A stretch of 64,000 nucleotides of DNA from Nostoc sp. FACHB-892 (lineage in GTDB: Bacteria > Cyanobacteriota > Cyanobacteriia > Cyanobacteriales > Nostocaceae): contig NZ_JACJTR010000027.1 of assembly GCF_014698795.1 (NCBI RefSeq), forward strand, positions 1 through 64,000, in the 5' to 3' direction. Position numbers and translations under genes: made by a program. The notes beneath the pieces were generated by a model. That model saw only the letters and a program-made list of their open reading frames with translations. It was not told where the DNA came from and made no database searches. Numbering within the stretch: the stretch's first letter is position 1; each line of letters starts with the position of its first letter. Positions 51,920-60,243 of the stretch are shown here, piece after piece.

Positions 51920-52495
51920 TTATTTCCCCAAATTGCGCTTCATTTGTTCTAACTCATCCTGAGTTTCCCAGTTACGGAACTTCTCTTCTAAATCATCAAA
52001 CCCACTAGAATAACTGGTAGTTTTATTCGACCATCCACTGGTTTCAAAACGCTGCTGAGTTTGGGCTTTAGCACGGGCTGTCTGTGCTTCGACAGCTTTA
52101 GCTTGTACCTCCTGTCGCCGTTGCTGAATTTTTCGCAGTAGTTCCTGAGATTGGTTAATGCGTTCTTTCAGCCCTTGCATATGTCCCCAGCGCTGATTTC
52201 CTTCGCGCAACAGGGCTGCTTCTCGCTCACCCGCAGCAGCCGCTAAATCTTCCCTACCAGCATTTTTGGCTTTTTGAACACGAATATGCCAACGCTGAAT
52301 TTCTTGAGCGGTGGATAGAATTTCTTCTTGCGATCGCTTCTCTTGTACTTGTAAATCTGCGATCAGCTTTAATGTGCCTTCCTCTTGCTCACGCAGCTGT
52401 TCTAGCAGCGCCTCTAACTCCAAATGTGGATTATTACGCAAGAATTCTTCTAAACGGTTTTCTAAAAACCGACTCAAATCATCAAATAAGCCCAC
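51920..52495 (-). CDS. Cyanobacterial coiled-coil protein (TIGR04376-like)
   Basis: A 191-residue, mostly helical protein. MGLFDDLSRFLENRLEEFLR is a conserved N-terminal block, followed by long coiled coil with AGREDLAAAAGEREAALLRE. A Ser/Thr-rich linker and a C-terminal DELEQMKRNL follow. I believe it belongs to the cyanobacterial family TIGR04376, of unknown function, with a loose likeness to PspA in its helix pattern. The start is a GTG with GGAG nine bases upstream. Confidence 0.78.
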   Translation of the reverse strand: MGLFDDLSRFLENRLEEFLRNNPHLELEALLEQLREQEEGTLKLIADLQVQEKRSQEEILSTAQEIQRWHIRVQKAKNAGREDLAAAAGEREAALLREGNQRWGHMQGLKERINQSQELLRKIQQRRQEVQAKAVEAQTARAKAQTQQRFETSGWSNKTTSYSSGFDDLEEKFRNWETQDELEQMKRNLGK

Positions 52496-52757
52496 TGCTA
52501 GAACTCCAGAGATCGGGTGCGTGACTATTTTATTGTAGTAATTATTATCGTGGGCGGAATTTAAATTTTAAAAAACAGAATTCAGGAGGCAGAATTCAGA
52601 ATTAAATTTTGTTGACAATCCTTCGGAAGTAGCACTTTTGCAACCTGTGAAAATTTAAGTGAACTTCTAGGTGTTAGTTAGATTGCATAGTTGGGAAGAA
52701 TGGATTTGGTGAAACTACGCAAGCAACACTGACTTACAACATGAGGCTTTAATCAGT

Positions 52758-54299
52758 ATGAGTTCTGATTTTCAACCACCACCTAAGAGTTTGTCCATAC
52801 TAGCTTCTGTCGGAGGAGTAGTTACTGCTGTCATAGCGATCGCAATTTTTAATGTTTGGTCTAAGCAACTTTCACAAACTTCTATAGCAAAACCTAAAAT
52901 ATCAACATCCGAAACTCCTTCACGGCAGTCGGTACAACCAAAGAAACCCGAAAGCTCCCTCTCTTTGGCTAAAGAAGCTGAAAGAGTTGCCAGCCTTGAT
53001 GCAAAATCTGTAGTTTTACCAGGTCAAGCCATTCCTAAGAATCAACTAACAGTAGCGATAATTCCCTATGTTGCTCCTGGAGTTGGAAAACTAACCCCAG
53101 AGGAAACGACAACTGCCCGTCAAGCTTGGTCATACTTCCAGCGCAACTGGAACGATGAAACTGGCTTAGTCAATTCCGTTGATGGCTTTGCCTCGGTCAG
53201 TATGTGGGATCAGACAGCAGCGATCGCAGCCTTAGTCAGTGCTAAAGAACTCAATATCGTGCCTACGGCTGAATTTGAAGCCAAAATGAGCAAAATGTTG
53301 AAAACACTGGCATCTATGCCTTTATACAAAGGTGAACTACCCAACAAGGTCTACAATGCAAAAACCCTCGTACCCGTTAATTATGGTCAACTAGAGAAAC
53401 GCGAAGAAATTGGTTGGTCAGCAATTGATTTAGGTCGGATGGCAATCTGGCTGAAAATTGTCGGGACAAAGTATCCAGAAATGCGGCTAGAAACAGAAGC
53501 AATTTGGAAACATTGGCAAGTCAAGCGTCTAACCAACAATGGACAAATGTACGGTACTGCCGTAATCAAAGGCAAAGAACAGTACAACCAAGAAGGTCGC
53601 TTGGGCTATGAGAATTATGCTGCCTATGGTTTAAAGCTTTGGGGCTTGGATGTTAAGAAAGCCTTGGACTATCAATCTCATGCTGCCTTTGTTGATCTTT
53701 ACGGACAGGGAATTCCTTATGATCGCCGCGACTTTAAAAATTCTGGAGCTAATAACTACGTTCTTAGCGAACCCTATATTTTAGATGGCATCGAAACTGG
53801 GTTTCAAGCTTTGCCTAAAGCCTATGCCGATCGGATTTTAGCTGCTCAAGAAGCGCGTTATAAAGCGACAAAACAATTAACTGCTGTTACCGAAGACAAC
53901 TTAGATCGCCCTCCATACTTTGTTTACAGCAGCTTGTTTGTCAACGGTGAACCTTGGGCAACCATTGCAGATACCGGACAAAAACACAACGATTTGCGTT
54001 TTCTTAGTGCCAAAGCTGCGATCGGGTGGTATGTGCTTTACAATACTACTTACACTAGCCAGTTATTTGATTTTGTCCAAGACAACCTCAAGTCAAAACA
54101 TGGCTGGTACAACGGTTTCTATGAATCCCTGCGTCAGCCAAATAAAACTCTCACCGCCAATAATAATGGCGTGATTTTAGAAAGCTTGCTGTATAAAAAG
54201 GTTGGACAACCACTTACTATTTGGGCAGGAGTTAAACCAATTCGCAATTCGCAATTCGCAATTCGCAATTCGCAATTACGTTTTGTGACGGGGATTTAG
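52758..54299 (+). CDS. DUF3131 domain protein, membrane anchored
   Basis: A 513-residue protein. One membrane helix (residues about 13-35) is followed by a disordered Ser/Pro stretch and a DUF3131 domain (about 100-490). Motifs shared with the other copies in this locus are ELPNKVYN, GWSAIDLGRM, EGRLGYENYAAYG, VTEDNLDRPPYFVY and NGVILESLLYK. DUF3131 is probably an alpha-helical barrel of the glycoside-active type and is often found near polysaccharide genes; activity is unknown. The last ~15 residues are encoded by a heptamer repeat (54240-54274). It is the first gene of a polysaccharide-type locus. Confidence 0.85.
   Translation: MSSDFQPPPKSLSILASVGGVVTAVIAIAIFNVWSKQLSQTSIAKPKISTSETPSRQSVQPKKPESSLSLAKEAERVASLDAKSVVLPGQAIPKNQLTVAIIPYVAPGVGKLTPEETTTARQAWSYFQRNWNDETGLVNSVDGFASVSMWDQTAAIAALVSAKELNIVPTAEFEAKMSKMLKTLASMPLYKGELPNKVYNAKTLVPVNYGQLEKREEIGWSAIDLGRMAIWLKIVGTKYPEMRLETEAIWKHWQVKRLTNNGQMYGTAVIKGKEQYNQEGRLGYENYAAYGLKLWGLDVKKALDYQSHAAFVDLYGQGIPYDRRDFKNSGANNYVLSEPYILDGIETGFQALPKAYADRILAAQEARYKATKQLTAVTEDNLDRPPYFVYSSLFVNGEPWATIADTGQKHNDLRFLSAKAAIGWYVLYNTTYTSQLFDFVQDNLKSKHGWYNGFYESLRQPNKTLTANNNGVILESLLYKKVGQPLTIWAGVKPIRNSQFAIRNSQLRFVTGI
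54240..54274 (+). repeat. Heptanucleotide STRR forming a protein C-terminus
   Basis: Five ATTCGCA units inside the 3' end of the DUF3131 gene. Since seven is not a multiple of three, the tail reads through all three phases (IRNSQFAIRNSQL). Two small hairpins GGGGATTTAGACCCC and AGGGGACTTAAACCCCT follow at 54290 and 54333, the first holding the stop codon. Confidence 0.8.
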
Positions 54300-54500
54300 A
54301 CCCCGGCACAAAACGCGCTGCTTGATAGAAGCAGGGGACTTAAACCCCTAAAGTTTGTTAAAAGTCAAAAGTTAACCCAGAGAGCTATTAAAACACCGTA
54401 AGTTGCAGCTAAGATTCTCAGGTAGTACAAAACTGGCGTTGCATATCAGAAGAAATGTACTTGTATAAATCTATTCATCACTCGATTCAGCGACGCCACC

Positions 54501-55058
54501 CTATGGCAAAAGTCTTTGAACGGATACTGAAACATCTGCAAATGCTAACGGTGTAACCGTTCCTTGGTTAATAGTATATTTTTCAACATACTTACCATTT
54601 TGAGGGTTTCTAAACACAATCATCTGTTTAGCAGATAAACTTAAAACCCAATATTCTTGAATTTCAGCCGTCGCATAAATCGCAGCCTTAATCTCCAAGT
54701 CCTTGTTTAAGCTTGTGTTGGCAACTTCTACAATCCAGAAAATATCTTTAGGAGCAGGATGGCGATCGCTGTAGGATGATTCTGGAAGTCGAACAATTGC
54801 AATATCAGGTTCGGGTTCCGAGTCGGATAGTGTAATGGGCCCATTGAAACGAACATCAGCTTTACCTGAGAGCAACTCTTCTAAATATTTTGCACCCCGT
54901 TTTGTTGTGGTGTAGTGAATTGGGGTTTCTGGACTCATTTCAACAATCTCGCCTGCTAGCAATTCCACATGACGACCACGCAGAATGCCCGCCTCAACCA
55001 TGCGATGATAGTCGTCTACAGACCATTTAGCCAACGTCTTCATAGCAGAACTGCTCAC
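54501..55058 (-). CDS. Uma2 family (DUF820) putative nuclease
   Basis: A 185-residue protein of the Uma2 family, very common in cyanobacteria: RGRHVELLAGEIVEMSPETP, SEPEPDIAIVRLPES with the PD-type Asp, and IFWIVEVANTSLNKDLEIKA with the E-x-A metal/catalytic core of a PD-(D/E)XK-like fold. YATAEIQEYWVLSLS follows. The family is linked to mobile or restriction-like elements but its role is not proven. It lies with a toxin-antitoxin pair between two DUF3131 genes. Confidence 0.85.
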   Translation of the reverse strand: MSSSAMKTLAKWSVDDYHRMVEAGILRGRHVELLAGEIVEMSPETPIHYTTTKRGAKYLEELLSGKADVRFNGPITLSDSEPEPDIAIVRLPESSYSDRHPAPKDIFWIVEVANTSLNKDLEIKAAIYATAEIQEYWVLSLSAKQMIVFRNPQNGKYVEKYTINQGTVTPLAFADVSVSVQRLLP

Positions 55059-55150
55059 ATTCTTGTGATAGACCTAGTTCAATTTTATAGTTGTTGAATT
55101 GCGTTTGTGACAATCTGAAAATACGATCACCATCTTTGGCTGACAACCAA

Positions 55151-55579
55151 CTACTCGCTATCTTGCGCCCCTAACTGCTGTAACAACTGATGAATTGACA
55201 AAACGGGTACGGTTGAACTCAAAAAACCTTGCGTATCGCGTGTCACAATAGCATCTAAACCTTGAGCAATAGCACAAGCGATTTGAACAGCATCTTCAAA
55301 ATCAGCCAAACCAGATCCGAACGCTGATTTCAAGACGGCTCGATTAACGGGACAAATTTCCATAACAGTCAGCGTTTCTGAAACTGCTTGCCGTGCTTGC
55401 TCAATGCTGCGCGTGTGTTTTCGGGAAATATAAAAAATATCTGTAAGTGTTGTTGCTGTGACATATCCAACGACACGAGCAGAATCAATCTCCTGAAACA
55501 ACAGTTCTGCATCTTGGAAAAATGGCAATCGCTGCAACAGAAAATCTAAAACAATATTGGTATCAATTAAAACTTTCAT
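55151..55579 (-). CDS. PIN-domain ribonuclease toxin
   Basis: A 142-residue VapC-like PIN protein. MKVLIDTNIVLDFLLQR has the first Asp, LADFEDAVQIA the middle acidic pair, and AIVTRDTQGF the last Asp, so the active site looks complete. Such toxins cut tRNA or mRNA. The ATG at 55579 overlaps the stop of the antitoxin gene by one base (TAATG). A longer frame from 55603 would add eight residues inside the antitoxin gene and is less likely. Confidence 0.82.
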   Translation of the reverse strand: MKVLIDTNIVLDFLLQRLPFFQDAELLFQEIDSARVVGYVTATTLTDIFYISRKHTRSIEQARQAVSETLTVMEICPVNRAVLKSAFGSGLADFEDAVQIACAIAQGLDAIVTRDTQGFLSSTVPVLSIHQLLQQLGAQDSE

Positions 55580-55806
55580 TAAAGATACTTGTTCACTCGC
55601 CACTCTTCTAACATTGCAGCCACTTCTTCATCAGTCGGTGCTGGCTGGTCTGTTTTTAGCAAGCCTCGCATCCGTCTAATCGCGCTAGAGCGCTCAGGCT
55701 CAGAAATTGGCGTGTCTTGCAAGGACTCAATGATGGCGCTCACCAGTGCAAGGCGATCGCTTGGTGGTAGCTTTAAGACTTGCTCCTTCAATTCTTGTAG
55801 CAACAT
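55579..55806 (-). CDS. Antitoxin partner of the PIN toxin
   Basis: A 75-residue acidic protein (LLQELKEQVLKLPPSDRLAL, ESLQDTPISEPERSS, DEEVAAMLEEWRVNKYL). Its helical N-terminal half resembles addiction-module antitoxins of the DUF2281/VapB-like kind, and the C-terminal tail probably wraps the toxin. It is the upstream gene and its stop overlaps the toxin start, so translation is coupled. Confidence 0.78.
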   Translation of the reverse strand: MLLQELKEQVLKLPPSDRLALVSAIIESLQDTPISEPERSSAIRRMRGLLKTDQPAPTDEEVAAMLEEWRVNKYL

Positions 55807-56037
55807 AGACGGCTCCTATAGCCGAAGGTGTCTACCATCTAGTATGGGCGATCGCGCCTTCTATGACCAGATTTCTTGACCCTGCTACAGTTCCAAAGTG
55901 CTTGTCTTATCTTTATTTTGCGATCGCACCCCATCTCAAAAATCATCAGCGATCGCGGGAGCAATGTCTCTCGATTTATGAATATAACTGTAAAGATGCG
56001 CTATCACGCTGTTAACTGCTAACTCCTTCTTTGCATT

Positions 56038-58920
56038 ATGATGATATACAAACTCCGTCAACCAAAGCTGTTGAGATGGATTGCATTGTTCCTCGTTGGG
56101 ACATTTCTGCAATTGTTGTTTTACATCCCAACACCAGTCTTATCCCAAAATTCCAATAGCTGTAGCAATATTACAGCCCCACTCACACCTGAAGAGCAAA
56201 CTTATGCTCGTTCTGCTTGGCAGTATTTTGTCAAAAATTATCAGCCAGCAACAGGATTTACCAATTCTACTGGGGGTTATCCTTCGGGTACACTCTGGGA
56301 TATGGGTAATTACCTAATGGCGTTGAATGCTGCACGCTGGTTGAATCTCACTGACCAAGCAGACTTTGATGCTCGTCTCAACAAGTTTTTGACAACTCTC
56401 AGCAGCTTGAAGTTATTTGAAGATACCTTGCCCAATAAAGTCTATAACGCCGCTACTGGACAGATGGTTGATTATGGTAATAATCCACTGGAGCGGGGTA
56501 TTGGTTGGTCTGCTTTGGATGTCGGGCGAATCCTGGCGGCGTTTGATGTTATCCGCACCTGTCATCCGCAATATAATGATTGGCTTAAAGGAATTGTAGC
56601 GAAGTGGCAAGTAGCGCGATCGCTCAAAGATGGACAACTTTTTGGTGCTACTGTTCTCCCAGACAACAAAACGTTACTGGTGCAAGAAGGACGACTCGGC
56701 TACGAAGAATATGGCGCAAGAGGCTATGAACTTTGGGGTTTTTCTGCACCAAAAGCTATTGCTTTTGAGCCATTTAAGCTAGTCGAAATTAATGGCGTAC
56801 AAATTCCCGTTGACACGCGTGACTTTCAAAATACTAACGCTAATAATTACATTGTTAGTGAATCTTATATCCTTGATGGGATTGAATTTGGTTTGCAAGG
56901 TGAGTTAGCTGATTTTGCCGCCAGAGTTTTAGAAGTGCAAAAACGGCGCTATGATACCACAGGTCAGTTAACTGCGGTCACAGAAGATAATATTGACCAA
57001 GCACCTTATTTTCTCTACAACACCGTTTATGCAAACGGTGTAAACTGGGCAACAATCACGGATGCCAATCAACCTTATCCACAGTTTCGCAGCATCAGCA
57101 CAAAAGCTGCTTTTGGTTGGCGCTATCTCTTTCCAGAGAATGCCTATGCCCAAAAAGTTTTTGATGCTGTCAAGGATCTCCGCAGTCCTGATGATAGTGG
57201 TTACTATGCTGGTATTTATGAAGAATCAAAACAACCCAATAAGGCTTTGACAGGTAATACTAATGGGCTGATTTTGGAGATTTTATACTACAAAGCTAAG
57301 GGAAACCTCCCTTTGATTACTTCTGGTTCTGTGAGTGTGTCTACTGGCAAGCCCAGTAAAGACGCTTCTCCTGCAACCCCCTCAAATCAACTAAGTTCTA
57401 GTGTTACGACTCCTACTGCAAATCAACCGGATTCTACTGTTACGACTCCTACCGCAACCCCTGCGGATACTTCTAAACCTACAGAAGTGGCCGTTGCACC
57501 TATTCCACCAGTAGATAGTCCCAAATCATCTAACCTCAAACTAAATCGATCGCTCTCAGTAATTGAACGGCGCTATGCAGAGGCGGCTTGGCGATACTTC
57601 CAAGCGAATTATCACTCCAAAAATGGGCTGATAAACGATCGCAGTGATTTCAAAGGCGCAACTTTCTGGGGATTGGGAGATTATCTTGCAGCACTTCATG
57701 CAGCGCGATCGCTCGATATAATTACCGCCAAAGAATTTGACAAACGCACCCGACATCTTTTAGCAGCCTTGACAAAATTACCATTGTTTGCAGGAGAGTT
57801 ACCGAGTCGGGGTTACGATACCAGATCGCTACAATCTGTAGATTACGGTGGAAATCCGATTCCAGAAGGAAACGGCTGGTCAGCTTTAGATTTAGGTAGA
57901 ATGCTGGCAGCGCTTTACAACTTAAAAACCTGTCATCCAGAATACACGGCTGCTGTAGATAAAATTGTCCTAGATTGGTCATACTTGCGTGTGGTACGCG
58001 AGGGTATTCTCTCCAGTGCTACCGTTACCAAACAGGAAGATGGGCGATCGCTTACCCGCGTCAACCCCGAAACCCGTTTGGGTTATGAGGAATATGCATC
58101 TCGTGCTTTTCAATTATGGGGATTTAATGTTGAGCGTTCTGCTGTTGGCGGTGAATATCAAACAGCTTCAGTAGAAGGAGTGAAAGTCCCAATTCAACGC
58201 CGTCGCACGGATACTAACTCTAAAGTTAACCAATACACAGTTAGCAATCCATTCTTACTCTATGCACTGGAGTTTGGACTAGATCCAAAAATGCGATCGC
58301 TCTTTGAGCCAATTTTCCAGGCGCAAGCTGAACGTTACCGCCGCACCGGTACTCTTACAGCCTCAGCCACCACCCTAATTGATCGTAAACCTTACACTGT
58401 CCACAGCGCAATTACTGGGCAGGGTGAGTCTTGGGTGGCTTTAGGAGATGACGGTCAACCTGTACCAAAGGGGCGATTGGTAAGTACAGCAGTCGCTTTT
58501 GCCTATCATGCCTTGCTTCCAGAAAACAAGTATAGTCAACAGTTACTGCAAGGAACGACTGACTTATACAATCCATTAACTGGGTTTTATGAGGGTTTCT
58601 ATGAAGCCACAGGTAAAACGGCAATTGGTTTCACCAGCAGCACCAACAGTATGATTTTGCAATCCTTGCTGTACAAGGTGATGAATCAACAACCCCTAAT
58701 TCGTCCGGCTACCAACATGAAATCTCCTTGGTGGCAGGCTGTTACCAAAGGAGATTCTGGGCGAGGTCTACCTAGTACTGCCATACAACAAACCAAGTTA
58801 ATTTCTGATAATTCTGCAAGTTACTGGGTTTCAGGTAGCAAAAATACTCCACTAGTAACTGGTACAAAAGCCGAGGCAAGGGAGCAGGGAGCAAGGAGCA
58901 GAGCGGATGGAAATGAATGA
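56038..58920 (+). CDS. Exported protein with two DUF3131 domains
   Basis: A 960-residue protein. A signal peptide or anchor lies at residues about 12-36 (ending PTPVLSQ). DUF3131 domain 1 spans about 46-428, a Thr/Pro-rich linker about 429-500, and DUF3131 domain 2 about 505-888, with a low-complexity tail. Domain 1 keeps LPNKVYN, GWSALDVGRI, EGRLGYEEYGARG and VTEDNIDQAPYFLY. Domain 2 keeps GWSALDLGRML and RLGYEEYASRAF, but its TEDN position reads SATTLIDRKPYTVH, so an acidic motif is lost. It is probably secreted and acts on or binds the locus polysaccharide; this is inference. ATG at 56038 or 56041. Confidence 0.85.
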   Translation: MMIYKLRQPKLLRWIALFLVGTFLQLLFYIPTPVLSQNSNSCSNITAPLTPEEQTYARSAWQYFVKNYQPATGFTNSTGGYPSGTLWDMGNYLMALNAARWLNLTDQADFDARLNKFLTTLSSLKLFEDTLPNKVYNAATGQMVDYGNNPLERGIGWSALDVGRILAAFDVIRTCHPQYNDWLKGIVAKWQVARSLKDGQLFGATVLPDNKTLLVQEGRLGYEEYGARGYELWGFSAPKAIAFEPFKLVEINGVQIPVDTRDFQNTNANNYIVSESYILDGIEFGLQGELADFAARVLEVQKRRYDTTGQLTAVTEDNIDQAPYFLYNTVYANGVNWATITDANQPYPQFRSISTKAAFGWRYLFPENAYAQKVFDAVKDLRSPDDSGYYAGIYEESKQPNKALTGNTNGLILEILYYKAKGNLPLITSGSVSVSTGKPSKDASPATPSNQLSSSVTTPTANQPDSTVTTPTATPADTSKPTEVAVAPIPPVDSPKSSNLKLNRSLSVIERRYAEAAWRYFQANYHSKNGLINDRSDFKGATFWGLGDYLAALHAARSLDIITAKEFDKRTRHLLAALTKLPLFAGELPSRGYDTRSLQSVDYGGNPIPEGNGWSALDLGRMLAALYNLKTCHPEYTAAVDKIVLDWSYLRVVREGILSSATVTKQEDGRSLTRVNPETRLGYEEYASRAFQLWGFNVERSAVGGEYQTASVEGVKVPIQRRRTDTNSKVNQYTVSNPFLLYALEFGLDPKMRSLFEPIFQAQAERYRRTGTLTASATTLIDRKPYTVHSAITGQGESWVALGDDGQPVPKGRLVSTAVAFAYHALLPENKYSQQLLQGTTDLYNPLTGFYEGFYEATGKTAIGFTSSTNSMILQSLLYKVMNQQPLIRPATNMKSPWWQAVTKGDSGRGLPSTAIQQTKLISDNSASYWVSGSKNTPLVTGTKAEAREQGARSRADGNE

Positions 58921-59184
58921 GGATTTGACCCCACCTGTTGCGCTAGCTTCCCGTAGGGTACGAGAATCACTGGGACTCAAACCCATGTTCTCCCCTTCAT
59001 TCAACGGCAGGAGGAAGAAGTCACTTCCCCCTATCTCTTCATTAAAATGCAACTCACTGTAATTACAAAGCCATGTGTTGTTATTAATCAGTTGTATTTG
59101 GGAATACTTGTACATGATGCAGTTAGTAGCTTGCACGAGTAACAGATATCTCGATTCAAAATCCCTAGTTATTCCTTCAAATCT

Positions 59185-60243
59185 ATGAACAAGGTACGAC
59201 TGGCGCTGACGATGCTGATTTTACTAGGAAGCATCTTTGCGAGTAAAAATCTCATGGCGATCGCTGATCCTTCAAAGCAAGTCGAAAACCGAAAATTAAA
59301 CCCAATTCGCAACCAAACAGCTTCCAATACTCCTGTACTCCTGGGGCTATACACTCCAGATTACATCGGAAGTCAAAGTACAATTGACAACCAATTGCGT
59401 CAAATCGATCAATGGGTTGGTAAGCGCCATTCTATTGCTGGATTTTTCTTTGATATCGAAGACTCAAATCCTGCCTACAACATCCCAGTTTCCCTAGAAC
59501 AACTGAAGCGCAACGGATACACAGCCTTTATTAATCTCAAATCCACTCGTTCAGCAGCGCAGATTGCTAGGGGAGACATAGATAGTTCTCTGCAAAAAGT
59601 GGCAAAAGCATACTCTGACTGGGCAAAACAAGGCGATAACCGTATTGCGTTTATTGCTCCGTTGCAAGAGATGAACATTCCCGGAGAAACATACAGCAAA
59701 GATCCGCAGAACTTCAAGTTAGCTTATCAACGTATCCAAAAGATATTTAAAGAAGCTGGTGTATCTTCACAAGCAATCCGTTGGGTATTTGCACCTAATG
59801 GTTGGAGTGAAAACAATGAACATCGCTTTGAAAACTACTATCCTGGGGACAAGTCGGTAGATGTCGTTGCCTTTAGCGCCTACAACTGGGGGTATTGTAG
59901 TAATTCTTCTTGGAAACACTGGAGTAGCCCAAAAGAAGTTTTTGAACCATATATCAACCGGATGAAGATTATGGCTGGCAGTAAGCCGATTTTCATCGCT
60001 CAAACAGCTAGTACGAGTAATACGCAAAATAGTTTGCCCAAGACTGCCAAAGACCAATGGTTACGAGACTCTTACACTCAGCTAGCTGCGATGGGCGTGC
60101 GAGGCATTCTTTACTTCAATATTAATAAGGAATGTGATTGGGCAATTAACAGTAATAGCGGTAAATCTTCTGGTTATAAAGATGCGGTAAATAATCCGGC
60201 TTTCGGCTATTTATCGCCTGCTGAGTTGGCAAAGAAGATATAA
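59185..60243 (+). CDS. GH26-like exported glycosidase homologue
   Basis: A 352-residue protein with a signal peptide (VRLALTMLILLGSIFASKNL) and a TIM-barrel of the GH26 (mannanase/xylanase) type. The acid/base region FIAPLQEMNIPG (Glu162) is present. The usual nucleophile region (KPI-IAE-) reads SKPIFIAQTAS, with Gln273 in place of Glu, so hydrolysis may be lost or changed. The single TAA stop is followed in the same frame by the ATG of the next DUF3131 gene, so the two frames form one uninterrupted unit but for that codon. Confidence 0.75.
   Translation: MNKVRLALTMLILLGSIFASKNLMAIADPSKQVENRKLNPIRNQTASNTPVLLGLYTPDYIGSQSTIDNQLRQIDQWVGKRHSIAGFFFDIEDSNPAYNIPVSLEQLKRNGYTAFINLKSTRSAAQIARGDIDSSLQKVAKAYSDWAKQGDNRIAFIAPLQEMNIPGETYSKDPQNFKLAYQRIQKIFKEAGVSSQAIRWVFAPNGWSENNEHRFENYYPGDKSVDVVAFSAYNWGYCSNSSWKHWSSPKEVFEPYINRMKIMAGSKPIFIAQTASTSNTQNSLPKTAKDQWLRDSYTQLAAMGVRGILYFNINKECDWAINSNSGKSSGYKDAVNNPAFGYLSPAELAKKI

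Noticed and set aside
58940..59010. tRNA-like sequence on the minus strand (GGGTTTGAGTCCC looks like a T-arm).
   Set aside because: No matching acceptor stem, D-arm or anticodon arm could be built, so it is probably a chance or repeat-derived hairpin.
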